Shown: positions 8,747-17,282 of the stretch, in pieces | How the letters are laid out: each line of letters begins with the position of its first letter | Numbering within the stretch: position 1 is the stretch's first letter | Source of the DNA: Ignavibacteria bacterium | Lineage (GTDB): Bacteria; Bacteroidota; Ignavibacteria; Kapaibacteriales; Kapaibacteriaceae | NCBI GenBank assembly: GCA_016873895.1 | Contig: VGVV01000006.1 | Location: forward strand, 1-64,000 | Reading direction: 5' to 3' | Length of the DNA stretch: 64,000 nt | Notes under the pieces: model-generated | Told to the model about the DNA's origin: nothing | Database searches by the model: none | Seen by the model: only the letters and a program-made list of their open reading frames with translations | Program-made: the position numbers and the translations under genes

Positions 8747-10288
8747 TCAGCCGCTTAATCCAATGCGATCAAGGCTGCGATACTGAATTGCCTCACGCAC
8801 ATGGTCCTCGGTGATCGCATCACTGCCCGATATGTCTGCAATGGTCCGCGCAACCTTAATGATGCGGTCGTACGCACGTGCAGAAAGTCGCAGCGATCGC
8901 ATCGCTTGCTGGAGGAGAGCACCTGTGACTGTGTCTAGTGCGCAGTATTCCGCAATCTCCTTGGTAGACATGTCGGCGTTTTTGAAGAGATGCGCGCGAC
9001 GGGCAAATCTCTCGTGCTGACGTTCTCTCGCACGCACTACACGAGTGCGCGACATACTCGACGTTTCCCCCGTTGGAGCAGCAGCCAGATCGTCGATGTC
9101 TACCGCCGGTACATGCACGTGAATATCAATGCGGTCAAGAAGCGGACCCGAGATCTTGGCCATGTAGCGCTGCACCTCCTGCATGCTGCACCGGCAATCG
9201 CGCCTGCTGCCAAAGTTGCCGCATGGACATGGGTTCATCGAGCATACCAGCATCACGTTGGCCGGATATTCGACGTTCATCTTTGTGCGGGCTATGCGAA
9301 TGGATCGTTCTTCAAGGGGCTGACGTAGCACTTCAAGCACATTGCGCTGAAACTCTGGCACTTCGTCGAGAAACAATACCCCATGGTGTGCCAACGTAAC
9401 CTCTCCCGGACGAACCACTCCAACGCCCCCTCCGATCAGGGCGGCATCACTGATTGTATGATGTGGCGCTCGAAAGGGGCGTTGTGTTACCATTGGCTGT
9501 CCTGGGGGGAGAAGACCGGCAACAGAGTGAATCGTGGTGGTCTCTAACGCTTCTGTGAGGCTCAGAGGCGGTAGAATGGTGGCGAGTCGTTTTGCGAGCA
9601 TGGTCTTACCAGCCCCGGGCGGACCTATCATGATGATGTTATGTCCACCCGCAGCGGCTACCTCGAGCGCACGTTTTACTGAAAGCTGTCCCTTGACATC
9701 GGACATGTCGATCTTGTGCTTCTCGGAGGCTGTTCGAAAGAGTTCATCAACATCAATACGCTTAGGCGCTGTTGTGTTTGTCGCAGAGAGCAGGTGTATT
9801 GCATCATGAAGTGTTGTTACCCCGTAGACATCGATATCCCGAACGATGGCAGCTTCGCCTGCATTGCGCTCAGGTAGGATGATGCGTCGCTTTCCCTTGC
9901 TCTTGGACATCATTGCAACGGGCAGGGCACCCCGTACTGGACGCAAGTGTCCGTCAAATGAGAGCTCTCCCATAAGCACCGTGTCGGACAGATCAACATC
10001 ATCGATCAGCTCCAATGCCTGCAGCATACCGATAGCAATCGGCAGATCAAACGCACTTCCCTCTTTGCGCACATCGGCCGGAGCAAGGTTCACGGTGATG
10101 CGCCGCGGCTGCCAGTCAAATCCGCAGTAGTGAAGGGCTGCCACCACACGCTCGCGAGATTCGCGTACGGAGTTGTCCGGTAAGCCCACGATGTTGAACG
10201 ACGGCAATGCCGTCTCGATGGTTACCTCGATATGGACCAACAGCGCGCCAATTCCGAGCACCGATGCTGATTGTGTAGATGCATACAT
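8747..10288 (-). CDS. comM: YifB/ComM family Mg-chelatase-like AAA+ ATPase
   Basis: The 513-residue protein carries all YifB/ComM regions. An N-terminal ChlI-like S5-fold domain (VLGIGALLVHIEV, FNIVGLPDNSVRESRERV) comes first. The AAA+ core has Walker A IGPPGAGKTMLAKR and Walker B LFLDEVPEF. The cysteine cluster CSMNPCPCGNFGSRRDCRC and a C-terminal Mg_chelatase_C helix bundle follow. ComM is a hexameric branch-migration helicase that promotes integration of DNA in natural transformation. The ATG at 10288 matches the family start and is preceded by a GGGAG Shine-Dalgarno sequence. It is divergent from the RNase H gene. Confidence 0.92.
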   Translation of the reverse strand: MYASTQSASVLGIGALLVHIEVTIETALPSFNIVGLPDNSVRESRERVVAALHYCGFDWQPRRITVNLAPADVRKEGSAFDLPIAIGMLQALELIDDVDLSDTVLMGELSFDGHLRPVRGALPVAMMSKSKGKRRIILPERNAGEAAIVRDIDVYGVTTLHDAIHLLSATNTTAPKRIDVDELFRTASEKHKIDMSDVKGQLSVKRALEVAAAGGHNIIMIGPPGAGKTMLAKRLATILPPLSLTEALETTTIHSVAGLLPPGQPMVTQRPFRAPHHTISDAALIGGGVGVVRPGEVTLAHHGVLFLDEVPEFQRNVLEVLRQPLEERSIRIARTKMNVEYPANVMLVCSMNPCPCGNFGSRRDCRCSMQEVQRYMAKISGPLLDRIDIHVHVPAVDIDDLAAAPTGETSSMSRTRVVRARERQHERFARRAHLFKNADMSTKEIAEYCALDTVTGALLQQAMRSLRLSARAYDRIIKVARTIADISGSDAITEDHVREAIQYRSLDRIGLSG

Positions 10289-10344
10289 GATGTGATGACT
10301 CCCTTCTCTTCTATGTGCCTGCAGAGAATCAAAACGTGACATCA

Positions 10345-10352
10345 TACCTTTG
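10345..10352 (+). promoter_or_regulatory. -7 box TACCTTTG before RNase H gene
   Basis: This is an exact TAnnTTTG match followed by five bases and the ATG at 10358. It predicts a leaderless transcript. No obvious -33 element is present. Confidence 0.45.
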
Positions 10353-10357
10353 TATCA

Positions 10358-10990
10358 ATGGCAAAAACATCTCCGACGTGGTACGTTGTCTGGGTTGGAC
10401 ATTCCCCCGGTGTCTATGCATCTTGGGATAAAGCGCAGAAACAGATCAACGGCTTTCCAGGCGCGAAATACAAGTCGTACACAAGCGAGGCAGCTGCACA
10501 CGAGGCCTATTCGCGAGGCTTTGCCTCTGAGATCGCTTCAGGGTCTGCTGCGAAATCTTCATTAAAGAAGAAGCTTGCATGGGGCTGTGTGTTGCCCGCA
10601 ATCGCCGTCGATGCAGCCTGTAACATGTCTACCGGCGAAATGGAATATCGCGGCGTAGATATCGACTCTGGTACGTTGCTCTTTTCTATGGGCCCCTTCT
10701 ATGATTCTTCCAACAACCTTGGAGAGTTTCTCGCATTGGTTCATGCGCTGGCCTATTGCAAGGAGCGTGGACTTTCGCTGCCGATCTATTCGGACAGTCG
10801 AACAGCACTTGCATGGATACGCAACAAGCTTGCAAAGACCACCGTTGAGCGCACGCAGGGCAACGCACAAGTCTTTGCGCTTATTCAACGTGCTGAGAAC
10901 TGGCTCAAGTCCAACACCTATCCCAACAAGTGTCTGAAGTGGGACACAGAGAACTGGGGCGAGATTCCTGCCGACTACGGACGGAAGTAA
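10358..10990 (+). CDS. Ribonuclease H with N-terminal viroplasmin domain
   Basis: The 210-residue protein combines a viroplasmin/caulimovirus-type RNA-DNA hybrid-binding domain with an RNase H fold. The N-terminal domain (about 6-52) shows WYVVWVGHSPGVYASWDKAQKQ. Catalytic carboxylates are visible in AIAVDAAC, NNLGEF, IYSDSRTAL and the terminal IPADYGRK, so the active site looks complete. It removes RNA from RNA-DNA hybrids. It heads a co-directional run with dut, rpiB and bshB1; the gap to dut is only 17 bp. Confidence 0.9.
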   Translation: MAKTSPTWYVVWVGHSPGVYASWDKAQKQINGFPGAKYKSYTSEAAAHEAYSRGFASEIASGSAAKSSLKKKLAWGCVLPAIAVDAACNMSTGEMEYRGVDIDSGTLLFSMGPFYDSSNNLGEFLALVHALAYCKERGLSLPIYSDSRTALAWIRNKLAKTTVERTQGNAQVFALIQRAENWLKSNTYPNKCLKWDTENWGEIPADYGRK

Positions 10991-11007
10991 TCAGATATTT
11001 GCATCCT

Positions 11008-11454
11008 ATGAACATCTCTATCGTTGTCCTCCCCCACGCGCAAGACTTGCCCATTCCCGCATACGCATCCGATGGTGCTGCCGGAATGGATGTCTGCGCG
11101 GCTGTTTCCGAGCCAATGACCTTGCCGGCCGGCAAGATTGTGATGGTTCCAACCGGACTCTGCGTGGCAATCCCGCGCGGATATGAAATGCAGGTACGCT
11201 CGCGCAGCGGTCTGGCTGCAAAGCAAGGTGTGTTTGCACTTAACTCGCCCGGTACAATCGATAGCGACTACCGGGGAGAGATCAAGGTGATCTTGGCAAA
11301 CTTCTCGAGCGAAGATGTTGTTATCGAGCGCGGTATGCGTATTGCACAGTTGGTTATGGCGCAGCATGCAACCGTGCAGTGGGACGTTGTTGGGTCGCTT
11401 GATGAAACACGTCGAGGCGAAGGGGGCTTTGGTAGCACAGGAGTACATGTATGA
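11008..11454 (+). CDS. dut: dUTP diphosphatase
   Basis: This 148-residue trimeric-type dUTPase hydrolyses dUTP to dUMP and pyrophosphate, keeping uracil out of DNA and feeding dTMP synthesis. All conserved motifs are present: DGAAGMD (22-28), RSRSG (64-68), GTIDSDYRGEI (82-92), and the flexible-tail P-loop-like RGEGGFGSTG (136-145). The ATG at 11008 matches the family N-terminus. Its stop overlaps the rpiB start (ATGA at 11451), indicating translational coupling. Confidence 0.95.
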   Translation: MNISIVVLPHAQDLPIPAYASDGAAGMDVCAAVSEPMTLPAGKIVMVPTGLCVAIPRGYEMQVRSRSGLAAKQGVFALNSPGTIDSDYRGEIKVILANFSSEDVVIERGMRIAQLVMAQHATVQWDVVGSLDETRRGEGGFGSTGVHV

Positions 11455-11894
11455 CGATCAGCATTGGATCCGATCACGCAGGATATGCGTACAAAACAGA
11501 ACTCAAGTCGATGCTTGTAGCGCTCGGACACGACGTGATCGATGTTGGCGCCGAGAGCGAAGCATCGGTAGACTATCCGGACTATGGCACGGCAGCGGCC
11601 GCACTTGTCCGCGATGGTAAGGCGCACTACGGTGTCTTGATCTGCGGCTCTGGCATCGGCATTTCGATTGCTGCGAACAAAGTCCAAGGTATCCGCGCAG
11701 CCAACTGCACAAGTGTCGAGATGGCACAACTGGCACGTCAGCATAACGATGCAAATGTTGTTACTGTTGGACAACGCCTCGTAAGCCTTGAACTGGCAAA
11801 AGAGATCGTGAGTGCGTTTTTGTCGACACCATTTGAAGGGGGCCGGCATCAGCGCCGCATAGATAAGCTCAACGGTGCTGGAGAGCAGTCGTGA
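11451..11894 (+). CDS. rpiB: Ribose-5-phosphate isomerase B
   Basis: This 147-residue RpiB interconverts ribose-5-phosphate and ribulose-5-phosphate in the pentose phosphate pathway. The signature GSDHAG (6-11), with Asp8 and His9, is present. The catalytic Cys65 lies in VLICGSGIGISIAANKV, and the phosphate-binding loop in RQHNDANVV. The length is normal for the family. It is coupled to dut upstream by a 4-bp overlap and to bshB1 downstream, whose GTG overlaps its stop. Confidence 0.95.
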   Translation: MTISIGSDHAGYAYKTELKSMLVALGHDVIDVGAESEASVDYPDYGTAAAALVRDGKAHYGVLICGSGIGISIAANKVQGIRAANCTSVEMAQLARQHNDANVVTVGQRLVSLELAKEIVSAFLSTPFEGGRHQRRIDKLNGAGEQS

Positions 11895-12622
11895 AGGCCG
11901 ACGTACTTGTGATCTGTGCGCATCCTGATGATGCAGAACTCTCATGTGCAGGCACCATCAAGAAGCTCACGAACGAAGGTCGCCGCGTGGTCTTTGTCGA
12001 ATGCACGCGCGCGGAGCTAGGCACGCGTGGCACGCCCGAGATCCGAGAAGCAGAAGCCGCAAGCGCTGCAGCCATTCTTGGTGTGCATGCACGCGAACAA
12101 CTTGGTATTCCTGACGGCGGCGTTGAAGACACGCTCGAGAACGCGCACAAACTGGTTGTTGCTATTCGGGCATGGAAGCCAACGCTGGTGCTCATACCTT
12201 CTGAGTGGGAACGTCATCCCGACCACGAAGCAGTGCATGCTATTGCTCGCAGAGCCGCCTTCTTGTCGGGCCTTGTGAAGATCACCACCACGCGCGACGG
12301 TGTTGAACAAGCACCGCATAGACCGAAACGGATGCTGTGTTATCAGCAGTTCTATGACTTTCCTGGTGGACCCGACCTGTTCGTTGATGTAACCGAGACG
12401 TTTGGTGACAAAATGAACGCTATTCGCGCGTTCTCATCACAGTTTCATGTCCCCGAACACTACACCAGCAACGAGCCCGAGACCCTTCTGTCGAATCCCG
12501 AATTCCTGCTCACCATCGAAGCACGCGAACGCTACTACGGTAGCCGCATCGGCGTTACATACGCAGAAGGCTTCAAGACGGTGGGGCCCCTTGGTGTTTC
12601 GTCGTTGGGTGTGTTTCTGTAG
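11891..12622 (+). CDS. bshB1: Bacillithiol biosynthesis deacetylase BshB1
   Basis: This 243-residue zinc deacetylase of the PIG-L/LmbE family removes acetate from GlcNAc-malate on the way to bacillithiol. Metal-site motifs are AHPDD (10-14) and HPDH (109-112). ELGTRGTPEIREAEAASAA and QQFYDFPGGPDLFVDV are characteristic of BshB1 rather than MshB. The start is GTG overlapping the rpiB stop. bshA and bshC are not in the window. It points to a bacillithiol-using organism. Confidence 0.88.
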   Translation: MKADVLVICAHPDDAELSCAGTIKKLTNEGRRVVFVECTRAELGTRGTPEIREAEAASAAAILGVHAREQLGIPDGGVEDTLENAHKLVVAIRAWKPTLVLIPSEWERHPDHEAVHAIARRAAFLSGLVKITTTRDGVEQAPHRPKRMLCYQQFYDFPGGPDLFVDVTETFGDKMNAIRAFSSQFHVPEHYTSNEPETLLSNPEFLLTIEARERYYGSRIGVTYAEGFKTVGPLGVSSLGVFL

Positions 12623-12627
12623 GAAGC

Positions 12628-13056
12628 TTACCGCGCTGCGCGAAACTTACCGCGCACACTCTTGGTGTGCTGTTGGCGCACGCGCACCACATCTTGTTCT
12701 GTGATCAACACATCTTTTTTTGCCACCAGCTGCGTAACGTACATCGATACCTGTGCGATCTCGGCGTCGCTGTATGGCGCGGCAGGCATTCCTCTTCGTG
12801 TTCCGTTACTCATGGACATCAAGCCACGTGCACCAAACGCTACAATGCGTATAAGCTCATCGATGGGTTTATTCCAGATCTCTTTCTGCTGGATGCTTAC
12901 CGGACCTTGTCCTTTAGTGCCATGGCACCGTAAACAATACTCCGTGTAAATGGCTCTTCCACGGTCGTTCTGTGTGCCTGCGCTCAAATTGATTACAGCG
13001 GAACACGATAGCGCTGTCGTCAGCAGCAACAGTGCAGTATTCCATACCATAAACAT
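12628..13056 (-). CDS. Small exported c-type cytochrome
   Basis: The 142-residue protein has an N-terminal signal sequence and one haem c site, CLRCH (41-45), in the context GRAIYTEYCLRCHGTKGQG. A probable axial Met90 lies in RRGMPAAPYSD. This is a class I monohaem cytochrome of the cytochrome CBB3/c551 type, suited to periplasmic electron shuttling. The C-terminal 40 residues are basic and lack homology I recognise. An AAGGA Shine-Dalgarno precedes the ATG. It is convergent with bshB1, with a 5-bp gap. Confidence 0.85.
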   Translation of the reverse strand: MFMVWNTALLLLTTALSCSAVINLSAGTQNDRGRAIYTEYCLRCHGTKGQGPVSIQQKEIWNKPIDELIRIVAFGARGLMSMSNGTRRGMPAAPYSDAEIAQVSMYVTQLVAKKDVLITEQDVVRVRQQHTKSVRGKFRAAR

Positions 13057-13090
13057 GTCCTTAGAGGATGTGTAGCAGCAAAACTACATA

Positions 13091-14917
13091 CTATTTGCCA
13101 CGCGTGAATTCCCACATATACGCACCAACAGGATCTAACCGTTCGCTGTTCGATATGGTAATCGTTCTATCTCGGAGGACATCATAGCACGTGCGTGCAC
13201 CATTCAGGACATCGTCAAGCCGACGCATATTGATGGTTCGTGGTTCATTGTCTGCGTTCACAACAACCACAACTACGGTCGTATCCGTGTATCGCGCATA
13301 GGCATATACACCCTGCTCTGGGGCAAACTGCATGAGGCGTCCGCGCGTAAGGGGCTCGCTATTCCTACGATATCGTCCGAGTGTCCGAATTAGCGAGTAG
13401 CACCCCTGTTCTTCTGCCGTTCGTTCAGCGGCATTCCACACGCTGCGAGTATCGGAAGGCCATCCACCCGGCATATCCTGCCTGATCGTTCCGTGCTCTC
13501 GTGTATCGCTCATCGCTGCTTCTGTTCCGTAGGTTATGCACGGAATGCCACGCAACGTATACAGCATCACAAGCCCCATACGAAGTTTGGCTGCGTTGCC
13601 CGCGACAATGCCACGAATGCGAGGCAGATCGTGATTGTCAAGGAAGATCACCTGATTCATGGGTTTTGCGTAAAGGTAGTCTGCTGCCAGCACGCGGTAG
13701 AGTCTACCTGCACCGTCGTCCCAACCAGAGGGTTTCGTGAGAACATCACGAAGGGCGTTATAGACCTGAAAGTCTGTTGTGCCAGGTAAGTGTGTGTCCG
13801 GACTCAGTGGAAACTTTTCTACGTAGTATGCCTGCGATGCATGCGAATCAACCCATGTCTCGCCAAAGATGAAGAGCCCAGGAAATACACGACGCAGTGT
13901 CGTGTTCACATTCGACATCCAACGTTGATCTGGGTATGTGTACGTGTCTACACGAAGCGCATCAACATCTGCTTCTTCGATCCACCAGATCGAATTCTGC
14001 AGAAGATATCGCGACGCATGTACATCGTCTCCGTTCACATCTGGCATTGCACGATCGAACCAGCCCCTTGAGAAGCGCTTCTTATCGCTTGGTGCCGCAT
14101 ACGGATCATAGAGCGATGTCTCGCGGGCGTTTGTCTGTGTATACTCCGGCCACCAGTTAAACCACGAACTGTCAGGGGGCGAGAGGAACAGTCTGTGATA
14201 GCTACCCACGTGATTGTACACCACGTCCATAACAACGCGCATGTTGTGCGCATGTGCATCGCGCACAAGTGATATGTAGTCGTTATTTGTGCCGTATCGA
14301 GGGTCGATCGTATAGTGGTCTGTGATAGCATACCCATGATAGCTCGAGCGTGGCTGATCATTCTCGAGAAGTGGACACATCCATATTGCTGTAACGCCAA
14401 GACTATCGAGATCATCAAGATGCTTGCGGATGCCGAGCACATCACCTCCATGACGTCCGTACGGCGCCGATCTCTCGGACATATTCTCGCGCATCGCAGC
14501 TATCGCGTCGTTACCCGTATCGCCATTTGCAAAACGATCTGCCATGATCAGATACACAACGTCGCTCGCATCAAGGCCTATGTGTTTGTGTTGCGACATA
14601 TCTCTGCTTCGCAGTGTAAAGATCGTCGTGTCGGCACTACCATCGCGTTCAGAGATCACGCGCATATCTTGCGCCGGTGCATTTCGCACATCCAATCCTA
14701 GATACCGGTAGCGTGCATTTGCAGCTGTTGTGTTCCAAAGTGTTTGAACACCGTGACCCTCGAGGCGAATGCTTGCCCCCTGAAGATTTCCTTCAACAAG
14801 CAGCTCAAGCGTATCAACACCAAGGTACGCCCACCAATGTGGCGGGTCTACGCGCTGGATTGTGGGCGGTTGATTGTCCGCCAGGAACAGTGCAAGAAGT
14901 AGTGCGAGCATAGTCAT
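13091..14917 (-). CDS. Exported GH13 alpha-amylase family glycosidase (SusA/neopullulanase-like)
   Basis: The 608-residue protein has a hydrophobic N-terminal signal, a cyclomaltodextrinase-type N-terminal beta-sandwich (about 20-110) and a GH13 TIM barrel. The catalytic triad is intact: nucleophile Asp324 (DALRVDTYTYPD), acid/base Glu353 (IFGETW) and Asp430 (FLDNHD). VVMDVVYNHVGS is GH13 region I. The C-terminal beta domain is present. It should cleave alpha-1,4 glucans or maltodextrins in the periplasm or at the surface. No other starch-utilisation genes are adjacent. An alternative ATG lies at 14911. The start is 27 bp from the divergent rsmH start. Confidence 0.88.
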   Translation of the reverse strand: MTMLALLLALFLADNQPPTIQRVDPPHWWAYLGVDTLELLVEGNLQGASIRLEGHGVQTLWNTTAANARYRYLGLDVRNAPAQDMRVISERDGSADTTIFTLRSRDMSQHKHIGLDASDVVYLIMADRFANGDTGNDAIAAMRENMSERSAPYGRHGGDVLGIRKHLDDLDSLGVTAIWMCPLLENDQPRSSYHGYAITDHYTIDPRYGTNNDYISLVRDAHAHNMRVVMDVVYNHVGSYHRLFLSPPDSSWFNWWPEYTQTNARETSLYDPYAAPSDKKRFSRGWFDRAMPDVNGDDVHASRYLLQNSIWWIEEADVDALRVDTYTYPDQRWMSNVNTTLRRVFPGLFIFGETWVDSHASQAYYVEKFPLSPDTHLPGTTDFQVYNALRDVLTKPSGWDDGAGRLYRVLAADYLYAKPMNQVIFLDNHDLPRIRGIVAGNAAKLRMGLVMLYTLRGIPCITYGTEAAMSDTREHGTIRQDMPGGWPSDTRSVWNAAERTAEEQGCYSLIRTLGRYRRNSEPLTRGRLMQFAPEQGVYAYARYTDTTVVVVVVNADNEPRTINMRRLDDVLNGARTCYDVLRDRTITISNSERLDPVGAYMWEFTRGK

Positions 14918-14944
14918 GGACCAAAAATTCGGCAATTTCACGGT

Positions 14945-15838
14945 ATGGCAAGAGTTGAAGCCGAAGTATACCACATACCCGTCATGCTGCAGGAATGTCT
15001 TGACGGACTTAATCTTACATCCGACGAGATCTATGTTGATGGTACGCTTGGAGGGGGCGGGCATACCGCAGCTATGCTCGAGAGAGCGCCAGAGGGTGCC
15101 GTGATCGTGAGCTTTGATGCAGACGAGCAGGCCATCAATCATTGCTCGTCGCGATTTGCAGAGGAACTCAGCAAGGGAGAGTCCTCGCGTCTGCGACTAA
15201 TGCACGCCAACTTTGCAACCATGGCCGAGGTGTTGAAAGGCGAGCACGTGCAGGGCGTCCTTCTTGACCTTGGCGTCTCTTCGTATCAGTTTGATCACCA
15301 TCATCGCGGGTTCAGTTTCCGCATGGCCGCCCCGCTCGATATGCGGTTTACGCCCGATGGGCTCACGGCAGCGGACATCGTGAACACATTTACGGAAGAG
15401 CAGCTTGTAAACATCTTCCGCGACTATGGCGACGAACCACAGTCGCGGCGTATTGCCAAAGCAATCGTGCAGCGCAGATCCATAGCCCCTTTTACGACAA
15501 CTGTAGACCTGCGCGATGTTGTTGTGCAGCACATACCGCCGCAACATCAGCCCAAGACCATGGCGCGGTTGTTTCAGGCATTACGCATCGCCGTCAACGA
15601 CGAGCTCGGCAGACTCCAGCATACGCTTGAGTCCATCATCCCACTCCTTGCGCAAGGGGCTCGCATTGTGGTGATGAGTTACCACAGCGGCGAAGACCGC
15701 ATCGTGAAGAATGTCTTTCGTGATCATCCAGAGCAACTTCGGATACTAACAAAGAAGGCTGTTGAAGCAGCACCCGAGGAGCTGGCGCGCAACCCACGTT
15801 CTCGCAGTGCACGTTTACGCATTGCTGAACGACGTTGA
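14945..15838 (+). CDS. rsmH: 16S rRNA (cytosine-1402 N4) methyltransferase
   Basis: RsmH (MraW) methylates C1402 of 16S rRNA using S-adenosylmethionine. The 297-residue protein shows HIPVMLQECLDGL at the N-terminus, the SAM-binding VDGTLGGGGHTAAML, LLDLGVSSYQFD, and the C-terminal ARNPRSRSARLRIAER that is nearly invariant in the family. It normally opens the dcw cell-wall cluster after mraZ. Here mraZ, ftsL, ftsI and murE are missing from the cluster and murF follows directly after 42 bp. Confidence 0.95.
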   Translation: MARVEAEVYHIPVMLQECLDGLNLTSDEIYVDGTLGGGGHTAAMLERAPEGAVIVSFDADEQAINHCSSRFAEELSKGESSRLRLMHANFATMAEVLKGEHVQGVLLDLGVSSYQFDHHHRGFSFRMAAPLDMRFTPDGLTAADIVNTFTEEQLVNIFRDYGDEPQSRRIAKAIVQRRSIAPFTTTVDLRDVVVQHIPPQHQPKTMARLFQALRIAVNDELGRLQHTLESIIPLLAQGARIVVMSYHSGEDRIVKNVFRDHPEQLRILTKKAVEAAPEELARNPRSRSARLRIAERR

Positions 15839-15849
15839 AGTCTGTTCGG

Positions 15850-15857
15850 TAGATTTG
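15850..15857 (+). promoter_or_regulatory. TAGATTTG promoter box upstream of murF
   Basis: This exact TAnnTTTG match lies 23 bases before the murF ATG, leaving room for a short leader. It suggests that murF-mraY have their own promoter as well as read-through from rsmH. Confidence 0.4.
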
Positions 15858-15880
15858 CACATCGCAATAATGAGAACCTC

Positions 15881-17254
15881 ATGACGAACGTTGCTACGTT
15901 CACACACCAAGACCTGCTTGCCATCTTTGGCAACGCTGCAAGCCACCTTCCATCAACGCTAAAGGTAACCAGCATTAGCACGGACACCCGCACGCTCGTG
16001 CCTGGAAATGCCTTTGTTGCGCTGCGCGGAGAACGCTTCGACGGACACAACAACGTGCAAGAAGCACTTCAGAAAGGGGCCTCCCTTATCGTCGTAGAGG
16101 AGTCTTCGGGGCTTGCGTCGAATGATGTAACACTCGTTGTTGCATCAACACTCAATGCTCTCGGGTCATTCGGCTGGTACCACAGACGTCGGTTTACCAT
16201 TCCTGTCATCGCTATTGCTGGTGCAGCAGGAAAGACATCAACCAAAGATCTCACGGCACACGTCCTTTCGCAGGACATGCGCGTACTCAAGACACAGGCT
16301 AACTACAACAATCAGGTGGGAACGCCGCTTACGCTGCTGCAGCTCACGGATGATGTTGATGCTGCTGTGATTGAGATCGGCACCAACGAGCCAGGAGAGA
16401 TCGAGATACTCAGTGCAATGGTGCAGCCTACGCACGGACTCATCACAAACATCGGCAAGGAACATCTCGAAAAACTCATCGATCTAGATGGGGTTGAGCG
16501 CGAAGAAACAGCACTTTTCGATTATCTGCGTGATCATGGCGGGCTTGCCTTCGTGAACAACGACGACCCTCGCTTATCGAAGTATGCCACCAGCTTTACG
16601 CGTGCCATCACGTTCGGTGTTGAAAACACGGCAGATATACATCTCACTGTTGGGTTTGATATAGATGTGCGGCCTTCTGTTCATATCGTACACGGAACAT
16701 TTGCGTTTCGCGCACAACTACAGACGCACGGCCTTGCCTCGGCATACAACGCGGCATGTGCGGTAGCCATTGGGTGGTCTATGCAAATGCACCCCGAGTT
16801 TGTTCAACGCGGTCTGAATACATACGTAAACCCTAGTTCTGCCGGTTATGGCCGAATGCGAGTTGAGCGCATCAATAATCTGACAGTACTCAACGACACC
16901 TACAATGCGAATCCTGAATCGGTTCTCATGGCACTGCGAACACTGCAGCGCTATCCGGCAAGCAAGCGCATCGCCATCTTGGGAGATATGCGCGAGCTTG
17001 GGGTTTCGGCAGAAGAAGAACATATGCATATCATCTCGGCATCACAGGAATATGCCGACGTTGTAATCGTTATAGGCGACGAGTTTCGTCGGGCGGCCGA
17101 GAGACTCGATGCGCCGCACCTTATCGTTACACCTACCCATCGAGGTTGTGTTGAACACCTCCTGGAGGTAGCTCGAGACAACTCTGTAGTACTTGTGAAA
17201 GGTTCTCGCGGTATGGCCATGGAGAGAGTCTTAGATTTGTTGCAGGGCGCTTAA
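15881..17254 (+). CDS. murF: UDP-MurNAc-tripeptide--D-Ala-D-Ala ligase
   Basis: MurF adds D-Ala-D-Ala to UDP-MurNAc-tripeptide, completing the peptidoglycan pentapeptide precursor. The 457-residue protein has the N-terminal uridine-binding domain (ISTDTRTLVPGNAFVALRGERFDGH). The Mur ligase P-loop is GAAGKTST (114-121), and ANYNNQVGTPLTLLQL, IGTNEPGEI and the C-terminal LNDTYNANPES are also present. The P-loop has Ala-Ala where many MurF have Ser-Asn, a tolerated variation. It lies 28 bp upstream of mraY, in the same operon. Confidence 0.95.
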   Translation: MTNVATFTHQDLLAIFGNAASHLPSTLKVTSISTDTRTLVPGNAFVALRGERFDGHNNVQEALQKGASLIVVEESSGLASNDVTLVVASTLNALGSFGWYHRRRFTIPVIAIAGAAGKTSTKDLTAHVLSQDMRVLKTQANYNNQVGTPLTLLQLTDDVDAAVIEIGTNEPGEIEILSAMVQPTHGLITNIGKEHLEKLIDLDGVEREETALFDYLRDHGGLAFVNNDDPRLSKYATSFTRAITFGVENTADIHLTVGFDIDVRPSVHIVHGTFAFRAQLQTHGLASAYNAACAVAIGWSMQMHPEFVQRGLNTYVNPSSAGYGRMRVERINNLTVLNDTYNANPESVLMALRTLQRYPASKRIAILGDMRELGVSAEEEHMHIISASQEYADVVIVIGDEFRRAAERLDAPHLIVTPTHRGCVEHLLEVARDNSVVLVKGSRGMAMERVLDLLQGA

Positions 17255-17282
17255 GCGAAGAATTCTTGGGGAAAGGGGCTGC

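Noticed and set aside
11268..11945. A 225-codon minus-strand open frame across dut, rpiB and bshB1
   Set aside because: It overlaps three well-supported genes and has no family features.
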